Source: Streptomyces beihaiensis (lineage in GTDB: Bacteria > Actinomycetota > Actinomycetes > Streptomycetales > Streptomycetaceae). Taken from it: a stretch of DNA of 64,000 nucleotides. How positions within the stretch are numbered: the stretch's first letter is position 1; the number at the start of each line of letters is the position of its first letter. Made by a program: the position numbers and the translations under genes. The notes under the pieces were generated by a model, which saw only the letters and a program-made list of their open reading frames with translations, did no database searches and had not been told where the DNA came from. Shown one piece after another: positions 26,327 through 35,335 of the stretch. Where the stretch lies: NCBI RefSeq assembly GCF_026274175.1, contig NZ_JAPHNL010000079.1, forward strand, positions 1-64,000, given 5' to 3'.

Positions 26327-26908
26327 TCAGCTCGGCCGGTCGACGGCCGCGCCTTCGAGCAGTGCCATGAAGTCCCGGAACGCCCCCGGCATGTCCACGG
26401 CGTCCGGGTCGAGGAGCCACTGGTACTGCAATCCGTCCATCACGGCCACGAGCAGCGGCGCCGCCTGCTCCGGGGTGAGGCCGCCGGGCAGCCGGTCCCC
26501 GTAGGCGCCGCGCAGCACCTGTGCCATCGAGCCGCGCACGCCGACATAACGGCGGGTGAAGAACTCCCGCGCCGGATGGCCCTCGGTCACCGACTCGCCG
26601 AGCAGCGCCGAGAAGGTCTGCACGATGCCGGGCCGCATCGCGTTGTACTCCACCAGCGAGGCGAGCAGATCCGGCCGCAGCTGGCCGTCCGGCACCGAGT
26701 CCCAGCGGTCCCGGTCCTCCAGAACGGCGACCAGCAGCGCCTCTTTCGTCGGGAAGTGGTGCAACAGGCCCTGCTGCGTGAGACCCACCCGCTCGGCGAC
26801 GGCCGCGAGGCTCGCGCCCCGATACCCGCGCTCGGCGATCACTTCGAGCGCGGCCCGCAGGATCGCGGCCCGCCGTTCCCCGCTCCGCGCGGTCCTTGTG
26901 CTGCTCAT
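26327..26908 (-). CDS. TetR/AcrR-family transcriptional regulator
   Basis: About 193 residues. N-terminal helix-turn-helix: ERRAAILRAALEVIAERGYR, GASLAAVAERVGLTQQGLLH, HFPTKEALLVAVL. The C-terminal ligand domain resembles the TetR_C_6/BetI-like type. The ATG at 26908 (MSSTRTARSGER) is chosen; ATGs at 26926 and 26929 are alternatives and none has a strong Shine-Dalgarno. It is divergent from the GH3 beta-glucosidase with a 118-base gap, so it is probably the local repressor of that gene and perhaps of the epimerase behind it. Confidence 0.88.
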   Translation of the reverse strand: MSSTRTARSGERRAAILRAALEVIAERGYRGASLAAVAERVGLTQQGLLHHFPTKEALLVAVLEDRDRWDSVPDGQLRPDLLASLVEYNAMRPGIVQTFSALLGESVTEGHPAREFFTRRYVGVRGSMAQVLRGAYGDRLPGGLTPEQAAPLLVAVMDGLQYQWLLDPDAVDMPGAFRDFMALLEGAAVDRPS

Positions 26909-27026
26909 GCCGTCACCGTATGACATCACGAGAAGATAACGAAACCTACCGTGTCACAGGTGACGGGTGCACGATGGGTGGCGCTCTCCCGGATGGGATC
27001 AGGCTTCGACGAGGAGGTTGCGGCGC

Positions 27027-29567
27027 ATGACGTACGGGAACGGGAACCGCGGGGACCAGGGCGACACGGCGCGGGACCGGGCCCGTGAGGCCGCGGTCGA
27101 GGCGGTGGTCGAGGCCGCGCTCGGCAAGCTCGACCTCGACACCAAGGCGCGGCTGCTGTCCGGGCAGGACATGTGGTCGCTGCCCGCGATCCCCGAGATC
27201 GGGTTGCGGTCGATCGTCATGTCGGACGGCCCGATCGGCGTACGCGGTGTGCGCTGGAGCGCCGACGACCCGTCGGTCGCCCTCCCGTCCCCGACCGCCC
27301 TCGCCGCCACCTGGGACCCGGAACTCGCCCGTCGCGCGGGGAGGCTGCTCGCCCAGGAGGCCCGCCGCAAGGGCGTCCACGTCCTGCTCGCCCCGACCGT
27401 CAACCTGCACCGCTCCCCGCTCGGCGGCCGCCACTTCGAGGCGTACAGCGAGGACCCGTACCTCACCGGCGCCATCGGCACCGGCTACGTACAGGGCGTC
27501 CAGTCCGGCGGCGTCGCCACCACGGTCAAGCACTTCGTGGCCAACGACGCCGAGACCGACCGTTTCACCGTGAACAACGTGGTCGGTGAACGCGCCCTGC
27601 GCGAGCTGTACCTGGCGCCCTTCGAGGCCATCGTCACCGGCGCCCGCCCGTGGGGGATCATGACCGCCTACAACACCGTCAACGGCACGTCGATGACCGA
27701 GCACCGCCACCTCGTCCACGGCGTCCTGCGCGGCTCATGGGGCTTCGACGGCTTCAACGTCTCCGACTGGCTCGCCGCCCGCTCCACCGTCGGCGCCGTC
27801 AAGGGCGGCCTCGACGTCGCCATGCCGGGGCCGACGACCGTGTACGGGCCCGCGCTCGCCGCCGCCGTGCGCGCGGGCGAGGCCGACGAGTCCGAGGTCG
27901 ACGCGGCCGTGCGCAACGTGCTCCGGCTCGCCGCCCGCGTCGGCGCGCTCGACGGCGCCGAACCCGCCGTCACCCGGCCGCCCGAGCCGGTCGACGGCAC
28001 CGCGCTCGCCCGCGAGATCGCCCGCCGCTCCTTCGTCCTCGTCCGCAACCGCGGTGTCCTGCCACTGCGGTCCGGCGCCGAGGTCGCCCTCATCGGCGCC
28101 GCCGCCCGCGACGCCCGGATCCTCGGCGGCGGCTCCGCCACCGTCTTCCCGGCCCGCGTCGCCTCCCCGCTCGACGGCCTCACCGCCGCGCTGCCCGAAG
28201 GCGCGTTGACGTACGCGGTCGGCGCCGACCCGAGCGACGAACTCGCCTACGCCGACCAGGGGTTCGAACTGCGCGCGGTCTGCCGGAACGCCGCGGGCGA
28301 CGTCATCGGCGAGCGCTCACTGCCCACGGGGCAGGTCCAGTGGCTCGGCTCCGACCTGCCCGACGGCGTCAGCCACGACGCGCTGCACAGCGTCGAGATC
28401 ACGGGCACGTTCACGCCCCGGGAGAGCGGCGAGCACTCCTTCGGCACGCGCGGCCTCGGTGGCTTCACCCTGCGCGTCGACGACACCGTCGTCTACGACG
28501 GAACCCAGGAGATGGGCGCCGAGAGCGACCCGTTCGAGGCGTTCTTCGGGGCGCCGCGCGAGCGGGCCACGGTCCGGCTGACCGCCGGGGAGCCCGTGCC
28601 GGTCTCCCTGCGCCACCCGGTCGAACTGCCCTTCGAGATGCCGATGCCCGCCGTCGTCTTCGGCCTCCTGCACCTCGGGCCGCGCCGCGACCCGGACGAG
28701 CTGATCGCCGAGGCGGTCGACGCCGCCCGCGAGGCCGATGTGGCCGTCGTCGTGGTCGCCACGACCGAGACCGTCGAGTCCGAGGGCTTCGACCGCACGG
28801 ACCTGCGACTCCCCGGCCGCCAGGACGACTTGGTCCGTGCCGTGGCCGCCGCCAACCCGAACACCGTCGTGGTCGTCAACTCCGGCTCCCCGGTGGAGCT
28901 GCCGTGGCGGGACGACGTGGCGGCGGTGCTGCTCAGCTGGTTCCCCGGCCAGGAGGGCGGCGACGCGCTCGCCGACGTCCTGCTCGGTACCGAGGAGCCC
29001 GGCGGTCGCCTACCCACCACGTGGGGCGCCCTGGCCGACGCGCCCGTCACCCGTGTGACACCACAGGACGGTCAACTCGCCTACTCCGAAGGAGTGTTCA
29101 TCGGCTACCGAGCCTGGGAGAGGTCCGGCGCGACACCCGCCTACCCGTTCGGCCACGGCCTCGGCTACACCGACTGGACGTACGAGTCGGTCGACGTGAC
29201 CGCAACCACCGGCACCACCGGCACAACCGGCGTCACTGGCCCTGCCGCCACTGCCACTGCCACCGTCACCGCCACGGTCCGCGTCCGCAACACGGGGCCC
29301 CGCCCCGGCCGCGAGGTGGTCCAGCTGTACCTGTCCCCGGCCGAACCCGACGCGGACCGCCCCGCCCGCTGGCTCGCCGCCTTCGCGAGCGTGATCGCGG
29401 CGCCCGGTGAGACGGTCGAAGCCCGCCTCGAACTCCCGCGCCGCGCCTTCGAGACCTGGGACGAGACGGCGCACGCCTGGACCCTGCGCGACGGCGGCTA
29501 CCACCTGACGGCGGGCCGCTCGCTCACCGACGCCCGCGTCACGACACGCCTGGAGCTCAAGCCGTAG
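27027..29567 (+). CDS. GH3 beta-glucosidase with PA14 insert and FnIII-like domain
   Basis: An 846-residue GH3 enzyme. The first domain contains SDGPIGVRG, HRSPLGGRHFEAYSEDP, the substrate-binding KHFVAND and the nucleophile Asp247 in GFDGFNVSDW. A PA14-like insert (about 380-535: GEHSFGTRGLGGFTLRVDD) sits in the second GH3 domain, as in the intracellular beta-glucosidases of actinomycetes. The FnIII-like C-terminal domain (about 730-840) has a Thr-Gly repeat (TATTGTTGTTGVTG) in a loop, encoded by a short tandem repeat at about 29206-29270. No signal peptide. ATG at 27027 follows GAGGAGG. Its 3' end overlaps the convergent epimerase gene by 11 bases. Confidence 0.93.
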   Translation: MTYGNGNRGDQGDTARDRAREAAVEAVVEAALGKLDLDTKARLLSGQDMWSLPAIPEIGLRSIVMSDGPIGVRGVRWSADDPSVALPSPTALAATWDPELARRAGRLLAQEARRKGVHVLLAPTVNLHRSPLGGRHFEAYSEDPYLTGAIGTGYVQGVQSGGVATTVKHFVANDAETDRFTVNNVVGERALRELYLAPFEAIVTGARPWGIMTAYNTVNGTSMTEHRHLVHGVLRGSWGFDGFNVSDWLAARSTVGAVKGGLDVAMPGPTTVYGPALAAAVRAGEADESEVDAAVRNVLRLAARVGALDGAEPAVTRPPEPVDGTALAREIARRSFVLVRNRGVLPLRSGAEVALIGAAARDARILGGGSATVFPARVASPLDGLTAALPEGALTYAVGADPSDELAYADQGFELRAVCRNAAGDVIGERSLPTGQVQWLGSDLPDGVSHDALHSVEITGTFTPRESGEHSFGTRGLGGFTLRVDDTVVYDGTQEMGAESDPFEAFFGAPRERATVRLTAGEPVPVSLRHPVELPFEMPMPAVVFGLLHLGPRRDPDELIAEAVDAAREADVAVVVVATTETVESEGFDRTDLRLPGRQDDLVRAVAAANPNTVVVVNSGSPVELPWRDDVAAVLLSWFPGQEGGDALADVLLGTEEPGGRLPTTWGALADAPVTRVTPQDGQLAYSEGVFIGYRAWERSGATPAYPFGHGLGYTDWTYESVDVTATTGTTGTTGVTGPAATATATVTATVRVRNTGPRPGREVVQLYLSPAEPDADRPARWLAAFASVIAAPGETVEARLELPRRAFETWDETAHAWTLRDGGYHLTAGRSLTDARVTTRLELKP

Positions 29568-30564
29568 CGAACCCGTACACCGTCCGCGACCGGAACACCT
29601 CGCCCGGTCGCAGGACGGTGCTCGGGAAATCGGGCCGGTTCGGGGAGTCGGGGAAGTGCTGCGTCTCGAGCGCGATGCCGCCGCCGGGCGTGAACGGCAG
29701 CCCGGCGTCGAAGTGGTCCGCCGTGTACAGCTGAAGGCCCGGCTCGGTCGTCGCCACCGTCAGGACCCGCCCCGACACCGGATCGCGCAGCTCGGCGACG
29801 GGCACCGGCTCGTCCGTGACGCCCTTGTCGAGGACGTAGTTGTGGTCGTGACCCGGCCCCGGCACGCGCGCCGCACGGAAGTCGAACCGGGTCCCGTCCA
29901 CCGCGCGCAGCTCACCGGTCGGGATCAGGTCGTCGTCCACCGCCGTCATCCGCGCCGCGTCGATCCGCACCTCGTGGCTCTTGGCGGCGTCCCCGGACCC
30001 GGCGCCCGCCAGGTTCCAGTAGGCGTGGTTGGTCAGGTTCACGACGGTCGGCGCGTCGGTGACGGCCTCGTACGAGATCGAGAGCGCCCCGCCCGGTTCC
30101 AGCGCGTACGTCACCGAGACGTCGAGCCGCCCCGGGAACCCCTCCTCGCCGTGCGGCGAGGTCCGGCTGAGCCGCACCCCGTGCTCACCGGCCGCCTGCG
30201 CCGCCCACACCCGCTTGTCGAAGCCGTGAGCGCCGCCGTGCAGGGCGTTGGGCCCGTTGTTCTGCTCCAGGTGGTAGATCAGGCCGTCGAGCGGGAAACG
30301 GCCGCGCGCGATCCGGTTCGCGTACCGGCCGACCAGCGCGCCCAGATACGGGCCCGGATGCGCCAGATAGCCGTCGAGCGCCGGGAGGCCGAGCACGACG
30401 TCGGCGACCGTGCCCGCCGCGTCCGGCACCTCGACCGACTGCAGGACGCCCCCGTACGTCAGGACGCGCGCCCGCACCCCGTCCCGCTCCAGGGTCACGC
30501 GGTGGACGTCGTGGCTGCCGAGGTCGCCGCCGCCCGGCAGAGAGCCGAAGAATTCGCTGTACAT
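29557..30564 (-). CDS. Aldose 1-epimerase, cytoplasmic paralogue
   Basis: A 335-residue GalM-family mutarotase without a signal peptide, unlike the exported copy at 7353-8549. Motifs: PNALHGGAHGFDKRVWAA, VVNLTNHAYWNLAG (catalytic His), GHDHNYVLDKGV and IALETQHFPDSPNRPDFPST. The start MYSEFFGSLPGGG at 30564 gives a compact N terminus. The open frame runs 12 codons further upstream. It is tail-to-tail with the GH3 gene with an 11-base overlap. Together they would release glucose or another aldose and equilibrate its anomers inside the cell. Confidence 0.9.
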   Translation of the reverse strand: MYSEFFGSLPGGGDLGSHDVHRVTLERDGVRARVLTYGGVLQSVEVPDAAGTVADVVLGLPALDGYLAHPGPYLGALVGRYANRIARGRFPLDGLIYHLEQNNGPNALHGGAHGFDKRVWAAQAAGEHGVRLSRTSPHGEEGFPGRLDVSVTYALEPGGALSISYEAVTDAPTVVNLTNHAYWNLAGAGSGDAAKSHEVRIDAARMTAVDDDLIPTGELRAVDGTRFDFRAARVPGPGHDHNYVLDKGVTDEPVPVAELRDPVSGRVLTVATTEPGLQLYTADHFDAGLPFTPGGGIALETQHFPDSPNRPDFPSTVLRPGEVFRSRTVYGFATA

Positions 30565-30631
30565 GATCACGACCCTACGCCCACCGACCCGGTGGCCCAC
30601 CGACCCACTGGCCCGCCGGGCGCACGGCGGC

Positions 30632-31558
30632 TCAGCTCGGCGGCTCCTTCGCCGTCACCCCGCGGTAGGCGAGCGCGGCGAGCCGTGCCTGGCCGTCCCG
30701 GCTCGGGTGGAACCAGTCCCAGTGGCTCAACTGCTCCTCGCCGAAGCGGTACCCGAACACCGCGCCGCCGTCGTACCGGCACCGCTCGTCCTTCGCGCAC
30801 ACGCTCTTCAGGACCCGGTTGTACTCCTCCACCCGCTCCTGCACCGACGCGCGGCGCTCGGTCGCCGCGGCCGTCAGGTCGTCCGGGTCGGCGAGCATCG
30901 ACGAGCAGATGCCCAGCCGCCACACCTCCTTGCCCAGCGGGTTGTTCCGCCCCTGCGACCAGAGCCGCTTGAGGTTCGGCACGCTCATCACGTACACCTG
31001 CGCCTGCGGCGCCTCCTGCCGGAGGCGGTGCAGCGCCGTCTCGAATTCGGAGCGGAACTCGGTGACCGGCGTCATCGACGCGACCGTCGGCCGGCACGCG
31101 TCGTTGGCTCCGGCCATCACGGTCACCAGGTCGGGGTTCCTGGCCCCGGCCCGCGCCATCTGCCCGGACAGATCGGCCATCCGGGCCCCGGTCCTGGCCA
31201 GATTCCAACTGTGCGTCCTGGCCCGGCCCTTGCCGAGCAGCCGTACGGCGAGGCTGTCGACCCGCGGATCGGAACCGGTCGCCCAGGACGCCTCGGGGCA
31301 GTCGGAGAGCACGGTGCACGCGTCGAACCCGCGCGTGATCGAGTCGCCCACCGCGGCGATCGATCGCGGCCGCGTGTCCCACACCGCGGCGGACTTCGGC
31401 GACGGGCCCCCGGCCGTGGAGCCGGAGGAAGCCGGAGAGTTGCCGCCCGACGCGTCGCACCCGGTGAGCGCCGAGACACCGAGCGCGGCCGCCGCCACGA
31501 CACCGGCGACGGCCCGAACGGTGTTCGGCCGGTTACCTCTGGTCCGCCTGACCCCCAT
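30632..31558 (-). CDS. SGNH/GDSL-family hydrolase lipoprotein
   Basis: A 308-residue exported lipoprotein (lipobox VSALTGCDA, Cys34), with a Ser/Gly linker and an SGNH hydrolase domain. Block I AAVGDSITRGF (Ser73), block III VMAGANDACRPTV, block V DWFHPS (Asp and His). These are the catalytic and oxyanion residues of GDSL esterases. Four Cys downstream suggest disulfides. The ATG at 31558 has AGGGGAG about 7 bases upstream. The natural ester is unknown; cell-envelope or lipid substrates are typical. Confidence 0.9.
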   Translation of the reverse strand: MGVRRTRGNRPNTVRAVAGVVAAAALGVSALTGCDASGGNSPASSGSTAGGPSPKSAAVWDTRPRSIAAVGDSITRGFDACTVLSDCPEASWATGSDPRVDSLAVRLLGKGRARTHSWNLARTGARMADLSGQMARAGARNPDLVTVMAGANDACRPTVASMTPVTEFRSEFETALHRLRQEAPQAQVYVMSVPNLKRLWSQGRNNPLGKEVWRLGICSSMLADPDDLTAAATERRASVQERVEEYNRVLKSVCAKDERCRYDGGAVFGYRFGEEQLSHWDWFHPSRDGQARLAALAYRGVTAKEPPS

Positions 31559-31868
31559 CCGTGCTCCCCTCTGTCGCCGCGCGTGTTGTCCTACGTCGGT
31601 CAAAGGTGCGCCCCGCCGAGTGAAAGGTCGGTGTCGAAGCGCACCGGTACCGACGGTACGTCACACTCCTTGCAGTTCCGCGCGATAGCCTCGCCCCGGG
31701 GCCACCGGACGACCCAGTGATACCCCGCTGTACCGGTTCCGCTAAATTACAACACGTCAGATGTGTCCCTTTTTGTCGGTACCTTTTCGGTTCGGTGAAA
31801 GGGAATGAAGGTTCGGCACGGGCGCGAGGCCGCCGGGAGGCGAACCTCGACCCACACGGGAGGTCCCG
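31559..31868. other. Divergent intergenic region between SGNH and DUF3145 genes
   Basis: 310 bases with local AT-richness at 31740-31810 (TAAATTACAAC, CTTTTTGTC, CTTTTCGG). An imperfect dyad ACAC-N7-GTGT is near 31755. The region presumably has promoters for both flanking genes. No small gene is convincing. Confidence 0.4.
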
Positions 31869-32363
31869 GTGACGACACGTGGAGTCCTGTACGTGCACTC
31901 CGCTCCGCGCGCGCTGTGCCCGCACGTCGAATGGGCGGTCGCGGGCGTCCTGGGCGCGCGCGTCAGCCTCGACTGGATCAGACAGCCCGCCGCGCCCGGC
32001 ACCTGGCGCTCGGAGTTCTCCTGGCAGGGCGAGCCCGGCACCGCCGCCAAGCTCGCCTCCGCGCTGCGCGGCTGGCAGTTGCTGCGCTTCGAGGTGACCG
32101 CACAGCCGTGCGAGGCCGCGGAGGGTGAGCGCTACAGCGCCACGCCCGAGCTCGGCATCTTCCACGCCGTCACCGGTATCCACGGCGACATCCTCATCCC
32201 GGAGGACCGCCTGCGCGCGGCCCTCTCCCGCGCCCAGGACGGTGAGACGGACCTCGAGTCCGAACTGACCAGACTCCTCGGCAAGCCCTGGGACGACGAA
32301 CTGGAGCCCTTCCGCTACGCGGGCGAGGGCGCCCCGGTGAGGTGGCTCCACCAGGTGGTGTAG
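31869..32363 (+). CDS. DUF3145-family protein
   Basis: A 164-residue actinobacterial conserved protein of DUF3145: RGVLYVHSAPRALCPHVEWA, LDWIRQPAAPGTWRSEFSW, LRFEVTAQPCEAAEGERYSA, GIFHAVTGIHGDILIPEDRL. Function unknown; the gene sits regularly beside the FAS-II cluster in Streptomyces (from memory). GTG start with GGGAGGTCCCG upstream. It is convergent with fabF; a 15-bp repeat and a strong terminator lie between. Confidence 0.85.
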   Translation: MTTRGVLYVHSAPRALCPHVEWAVAGVLGARVSLDWIRQPAAPGTWRSEFSWQGEPGTAAKLASALRGWQLLRFEVTAQPCEAAEGERYSATPELGIFHAVTGIHGDILIPEDRLRAALSRAQDGETDLESELTRLLGKPWDDELEPFRYAGEGAPVRWLHQVV

Positions 32364-32387
32364 TCACAGGTCGCGCAGCCACCTCGC

Positions 32388-32462
32388 CGTGGCGGCAAGG
32401 CCCGCGGCGGAGAGCCCCGTGGCGGAAAGGCCCGTATCAGAAGGGCCCGTGGCGGAAAGACC
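32388..32462. repeat. 15-bp tandem repeat between DUF3145 and fabF
   Basis: Five units of CGTGGCGGAAAGGCC with one to several changes each, immediately upstream of the terminator hairpin. Confidence 0.85.
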
Positions 32463-32476
32463 CGTGACAACGAGAA

Positions 32477-32510
32477 GGTGGGCCCGCCCCCGGTCCGGGG
32501 CGGGCCCACC
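32477..32510. terminator. Bidirectional terminator between DUF3145 and fabF
   Basis: GGTGGGCCCGCCCC and GGGGCGGGCCCACC form a perfect 14-bp stem with a 6-base loop, between convergent genes. It ends the fab operon. Confidence 0.85.
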
Positions 32511-32533
32511 GTCAGGTCAGGCGGGACGGACCG

Positions 32534-33829
32534 TCACACGGACCGGAACGCCAGAACCACGTTGTGGCCGCCGAACCCGAACGAGTCGTTCAGCGCGGCG
32601 ATCCGGCCCTCGACAGGAAGCTTGCGGGCCTCACCGCGGACGATGTCGGCCGCGGCCTCGGCCTCGGGGTCGATCTCCTCGACGTTGATCGTCGGCGGAG
32701 CCACCCGGTGGTACAGCGCCAGGATCGACGCCACGGTCTCCACACCGCCCGCGCCACCGAGCAGGTGCCCGGTCATCGACTTCGTCGCGGAGACGGCCAT
32801 GTGGTCCATGTCGTCGCCGAAGACCTTGCGCAGCGCCTTCAGCTCGGCCACGTCACCGGCGGGCGTCGACGTCGCGTGCGCGTTGACGTGCACGATCTCG
32901 GCCGGGTCCAGGTCGGTGTTGTCCAGCAGGTTCTGCAGGGCGTGCGCGATACCGCGGCCCTCCGGCTCCGGCTGCACGATGTCGTGGCTGTCGGCGGAGA
33001 TGCCCTGGCCGACCGCCTCCGCGTAGACGCGGGCGCCGCGCGCCGCGGCGTGCTCGGCGGACTCCAGGACGATCACGCCCGCGCCCTCACCGAGGACGAA
33101 GCCGTCACGGGCGACGTCGTAGGGGCGCGAGGCGCCCTGCGGGTCGTCGTTGTTCTTGGACATCGCCATCATGTTGCCGAACGCGGCGATCGGCAGCGGG
33201 TGGATGGCCGCCTCGGTACCGCCCGCGACGACGACGTCGGCACGGCCGGAGCGGATCATCTCGATCGCGTACCCGATGGCCTCGGCGCCCGAGGCGCAGG
33301 CGGAGACCGGGGTGTGCACGCCCGCGCGGGCGCCCACGAGCAGCCCCACGTTGGCGGAGGGGCCGTTGGGCATCAGCATCGGGACGGTGTGCGGGGAGAC
33401 GCGGCGTACGCCCTTCTCCTTCAGCACGTCGTACTGGTCGAGCAGCGTGGTCACGCCGCCGATGCCGGACGCGATGACGGCGCCCAGCCGGTCGGGGTCC
33501 ACGGACGCGCCCGGCGCGGAAGCGTCTGACGTCTGCGTGCCCGCCTTGTCGGTGAAGCCGGCGTCGGCCCACGCCTCCTTGGCGGCGATCAGCGCGAACT
33601 GCGCGGAACGGTCCAGCCTGCGGGCCTGCGGACGAGGAAGGACCTCGCCGGGCTCCACGGCGACCCGTGCCGCGATACGGACCGCCTGCTCGGCGGCCCA
33701 CTCCTGGTCGAGGGGCTTGACGCCGGAACGACCGGCGACAAGGCCCTCCCAAGTGGATGTCGCGTCGCCACCCAGCGGTGAGGTTGCGCCGATACCGGTG
33801 ACGACCACGGTGCGATTGGTCGAGCTCAC
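32534..33829 (-). CDS. fabF: Beta-ketoacyl-ACP synthase II
   Basis: A 431-residue KAS II that elongates acyl-ACP with malonyl-ACP. Active site: Cys178 (VSACASGAEA), His318 (NAHATSTPAGD), Lys350 and His355 (SATKSMTGH), and the glycine-rich C-terminal NDSFGFGGHNVVL. A short Ser/Ala/Gly insert (about 97-111) is slightly unusual. The GTG start at 33829 gives SSTNRTVVVTGIGATSPLGG. It is the last gene of fabD-fabH-acpP-fabF; the expected regulator is FasR (36418-37641). Confidence 0.96.
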   Translation of the reverse strand: MSSTNRTVVVTGIGATSPLGGDATSTWEGLVAGRSGVKPLDQEWAAEQAVRIAARVAVEPGEVLPRPQARRLDRSAQFALIAAKEAWADAGFTDKAGTQTSDASAPGASVDPDRLGAVIASGIGGVTTLLDQYDVLKEKGVRRVSPHTVPMLMPNGPSANVGLLVGARAGVHTPVSACASGAEAIGYAIEMIRSGRADVVVAGGTEAAIHPLPIAAFGNMMAMSKNNDDPQGASRPYDVARDGFVLGEGAGVIVLESAEHAAARGARVYAEAVGQGISADSHDIVQPEPEGRGIAHALQNLLDNTDLDPAEIVHVNAHATSTPAGDVAELKALRKVFGDDMDHMAVSATKSMTGHLLGGAGGVETVASILALYHRVAPPTINVEEIDPEAEAAADIVRGEARKLPVEGRIAALNDSFGFGGHNVVLAFRSV

Positions 33830-33865
33830 GGGAATTCTTTCTCCAACAGATGCGAGGAGGACAAC

Positions 33866-33906
33866 CCCCGCTTCCGCGGGGACTACGGCGCCACCGCCGG
33901 GTGGCG
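33866..33906 (-). other. Two small hairpins in the acpP-fabF gap
   Basis: CCCCGC-TTCC-GCGGGG (33866-33881) and CGCCACC-GCCG-GGTGGCG (33889-33906). They could attenuate or process the transcript between acpP and fabF, which usually need different expression levels. Confidence 0.4.
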
Positions 33907-33939
33907 GAGCGACTGACCTTACGGTCTGAGGCGTGTGAC

Positions 33940-34188
33940 TCAGGCCTGGTGGTCGAGGATGTACTTCGTGGCGTCGCCGACGGTCTTGAGGTTCTTGACG
34001 TCGTCGTCGGGGATCTTGACGTCGAACTTCTCCTCGGCGGCGACGACGACCTCGACCATGGACAGCGAGTCGACGTCCAGGTCGTCGGTGAAGGACTTGT
34101 CCAGCTGGACGTCCTCGGTGGGGATGCCGGCGATCTCGTTGACGATCTCAGCGAGACCGTCGACGATCTCCTTCTCGGTGGCGGCCAT
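33940..34188 (-). CDS. acpP: Acyl carrier protein of fatty-acid synthesis
   Basis: An 82-residue acidic ACP. The phosphopantetheine Ser41 is in DLDVDSLSMVEVV, flanked by the usual four-helix pattern. Preceded by a good Shine-Dalgarno (AAGGAGCGCCACA). It carries acyl intermediates between FabD, FabH and FabF, encoded by its operon neighbours. Confidence 0.97.
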   Translation of the reverse strand: MAATEKEIVDGLAEIVNEIAGIPTEDVQLDKSFTDDLDVDSLSMVEVVVAAEEKFDVKIPDDDVKNLKTVGDATKYILDHQA

Positions 34189-34286
34189 TGTGGCGCTCCT
34201 TCGGTGTGTATCCAGAGGGTGTGGCGCCCGCCGCGGCAGCGGCAGGTTGTTGTGACCGTGCGGACCTGATGATCCGTACGGGATGC

Positions 34287-35318
34287 CTAGGGGAGGGTAA
34301 CGACCGTCGCGGCGAACACGAGACCCGCCCCGAAGCCGATGACGAGCGCGGTGTCGCCGCTCTTCGCCTCACCGGTCGCCAGGAGCCGCTCCATCGCGAG
34401 CGGGATCGAGGCGGCCGAGGTGTTCCCGGTGGTGCGCACGTCGCGGGCGACCGTGACATGCTCCGGCAGCTTGAGTGTCTTCACCATCGAGTCGATGATC
34501 CGCTCGTTGGCCTGGTGCGGAATGAAGACGTCCAGGTCGTCCGGCGAGAGCCCGGCGGCGTCCAGCGCCTCCTTGGCGACCTTCGCCATCTCGAACACGG
34601 CCCAGCGGAAGACCGCCTGGCCCTCCTGCGTGATCGCGGGGAACTTGACGTTGCCCTCGGAGTCCAGCGGCAGCTGCGACACGTCGCCGACCCGGAACAC
34701 GTTCCACGGCACGGTCTGCTTGATCGTCCCGGCCTTGTCGCCCTCCGAGCCCCAGACCGTCGGGCCGATCGCGGGCTCCTGGGAGGGGCCCACGACCACC
34801 GCGCCGGCACCGTCGCCGAACAGGAACGCGGTCGCCCGGTCCCCGAGGTCGGTCAGGTCCGAGAGCCGCTCCACGCCGATCACGAGGACGTACTCCGCGC
34901 TGCCCTCGACGATCATGCCCTTGGCGAGGGTGAGCCCGTAGCCGAAACCGGCACAGCCCGCGGAGATGTCGAACGCGGCGGCCTTGTCCGTGCCCAGCTT
35001 GTCCGCGATCTCCGTCGCGATGGCCGGGGTCTGCGCGAAGTGCGAGACGGTGGAGACGACCACGGCGCCGACCTGCTCGGGCCGGATGCCCGCGTCCGCG
35101 ATGGCCTTGCCGGACGCCTCGACCGACATCATCGAGACGGTCTCCTCGTCGCTCGCCCAGTGCCGCGAGGCGATGCCGGAGCGAGAACGGATCCATTCGT
35201 CGGACGAATCGATCTTCTCGAGGATCACGTCGTTCGGGACGACCCGCGTCGGGCGGTAGCCGCCGACGCCGAGGATGCGCGCGTACGGGGCACCCTTGCT
35301 TGCCTTGATCTTCGACAT
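34287..35318 (-). CDS. fabH: Beta-ketoacyl-ACP synthase III
   Basis: A 343-residue KAS III that starts fatty-acid chains by condensing acyl-CoA (branched primers in Streptomyces) with malonyl-ACP. Catalytic triad Cys122 (DISAGCAGFGYG), His268 (PHQANERI) and Asn299 (TTGNTSAASIPLA). The ATG at 35318 follows AGGAGACCC. It lies 17 bases after fabD. Confidence 0.96.
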   Translation of the reverse strand: MSKIKASKGAPYARILGVGGYRPTRVVPNDVILEKIDSSDEWIRSRSGIASRHWASDEETVSMMSVEASGKAIADAGIRPEQVGAVVVSTVSHFAQTPAIATEIADKLGTDKAAAFDISAGCAGFGYGLTLAKGMIVEGSAEYVLVIGVERLSDLTDLGDRATAFLFGDGAGAVVVGPSQEPAIGPTVWGSEGDKAGTIKQTVPWNVFRVGDVSQLPLDSEGNVKFPAITQEGQAVFRWAVFEMAKVAKEALDAAGLSPDDLDVFIPHQANERIIDSMVKTLKLPEHVTVARDVRTTGNTSAASIPLAMERLLATGEAKSGDTALVIGFGAGLVFAATVVTLP

Positions 35319-35335
35319 GCTGCTCGGGTCTCCTG

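Noticed and set aside
33866-33906. A riboswitch between acpP and fabF
   Set aside because: Only two simple short hairpins are present and no known aptamer consensus is visible.
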